This document shows positions 4,997 through 5,159 of a DNA stretch of 5,159 nucleotides, in pieces. Position numbers and translations under genes: made by a program. The notes below the pieces were generated by a model. That model searched no databases and had not been told where the DNA came from. It saw only the letters and a program-made list of their open reading frames with translations. This DNA comes from Prevotellaceae bacterium (GTDB lineage: Bacteria; Bacteroidota; Bacteroidia; Bacteroidales; UBA932), in contig JAITOP010000147.1 in assembly GCA_031289895.1 (NCBI GenBank), forward strand, positions 1 through 5,159. Direction: 5' to 3'. Numbering within the stretch: the first letter of the stretch is position 1; every line of letters begins with the position of its first letter.

Positions 4997-5059
4997 GCAA
5001 ATAATGCAGAACGAGGAGTTGAGTTAAAAAATAAAATACAAACAAAAGAAAATAATTAT

Positions 5060-5067
5060 TAACTTTG
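5060..5067 (+). promoter_or_regulatory. Candidate -7 element for the gene at the window end
   Basis: TAACTTTG fits TAnnTTTG and lies 20 nt before the proposed ATA start at 5088, predicting transcription from about 5074 and a leader of about 14 nt. No -33 TTG at the normal distance is visible. Confidence 0.5.
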
Positions 5068-5087
5068 TGGCATAAAAACAATATACA

Positions 5088-5159
5088 ATAAAAAAAGAAC
5101 TTGGTAAAATATTAATTGATATTGCAAAATTAGTTATCGGTGGAGTTATATTGGCAGGA
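5088..5159 (+). CDS. Start of a small membrane protein, apparently with an ATA start codon (partial)
   Basis: From 5088 the frame reads ATA followed by KKELGKILIDIAKLVIGGVI and LAG, open to the window edge. This matches my memory of short Bacteroidota membrane proteins (of the DUF6722 type) that begin M-K-K-E-L-G-K, with an amphipathic start and then a hydrophobic helix rich in I, V, G and L. The position expected to hold the initiator Met is ATA. An in-frame stop lies at 5073-5075, and no ATG, GTG or TTG occurs between that stop and the conserved residues. Either AUA is used as a rare start, or the start has been lost by mutation or a sequencing error. The -7 element 20 nt upstream fits initiation here. 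The function is unknown, and the family assignment is from the N-terminus only. Confidence 0.5.
   Translation, partial: MKKELGKILIDIAKLVIGGVILAG

Overview
The window looks like chromosomal DNA from an AT-rich member of the Bacteroidota, most likely Bacteroidales. Four things point there. Promoter-like sites match the Bacteroidota -7 element TAnnTTTG, one of them with a -33 TTG at 19 nt. Start codons lack Shine-Dalgarno sequences and follow A/T-rich leaders. YidC is the long Gram-negative form with a Lys at the usual groove Arg. The adenosine-kinase-like protein and the small proteins resemble Bacteroidales families. This placement is inference from sequence character and remembered families, not from a search.

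Layout. Positions 1-839 (minus strand) hold most of a PfkB-family, adenosine-kinase-like gene whose 3' end lies outside the window. A divergent AT-rich spacer carries a minus-strand promoter for it and a very good plus-strand promoter for a tRNA-Asn(GTT) gene at 1042-1115, which is followed by a hairpin terminator. Positions 1158-1392 are a block of four short tandem-repeat arrays, three with a 7-bp period and one with a 9-bp period. Next come a promoter and yidC (1524-3407), the inner-membrane protein insertase. An 8/9-bp repeat array begins at the yidC stop codon. It is followed by a promoter, a 71-codon antitoxin-like ORF (3583-3798) that ends inside a third array, an MNT-type minimal nucleotidyltransferase (3908-4219) and a YggS/PLPBP-family pyridoxal-phosphate homeostasis gene (4249-4908). 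A palindrome-rich spacer and another -7 element then precede the start of a small membrane-protein gene (about 5088 to the window end), which appears to lack an ATG.

How the genes relate. The kinase, tRNA-Asn, yidC and yggS are ordinary housekeeping functions. The accessory part is the 3583-4219 segment, where an apparently shortened antitoxin-like ORF and a solo nucleotidyltransferase antitoxin-like protein sit beside each other without a recognisable toxin. They look like remnants or reshuffled parts of toxin-antitoxin modules. The gaps suggest that 3583, 3908 and yggS could share one transcript, since no clear internal promoter is seen.

The most notable signal is the repeat family. Three arrays built on AAAGTTnnT-type units (minus strand at 1251-1314, plus strand at 3401-3510 and 3781-3905) appear to share not only the unit but similar edges: a leader close to AAGT(A/G)GAAAGTTTTTAAAG and a tail close to AAAGATTT(TTT). 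The arrays flank yidC in opposite orientations, and the third supplies the final codons and stop of the antitoxin-like ORF. This suggests a polar, repeat-bearing intergenic element rather than random slippage. The sequences are low in complexity, so chance resemblance must be excluded.
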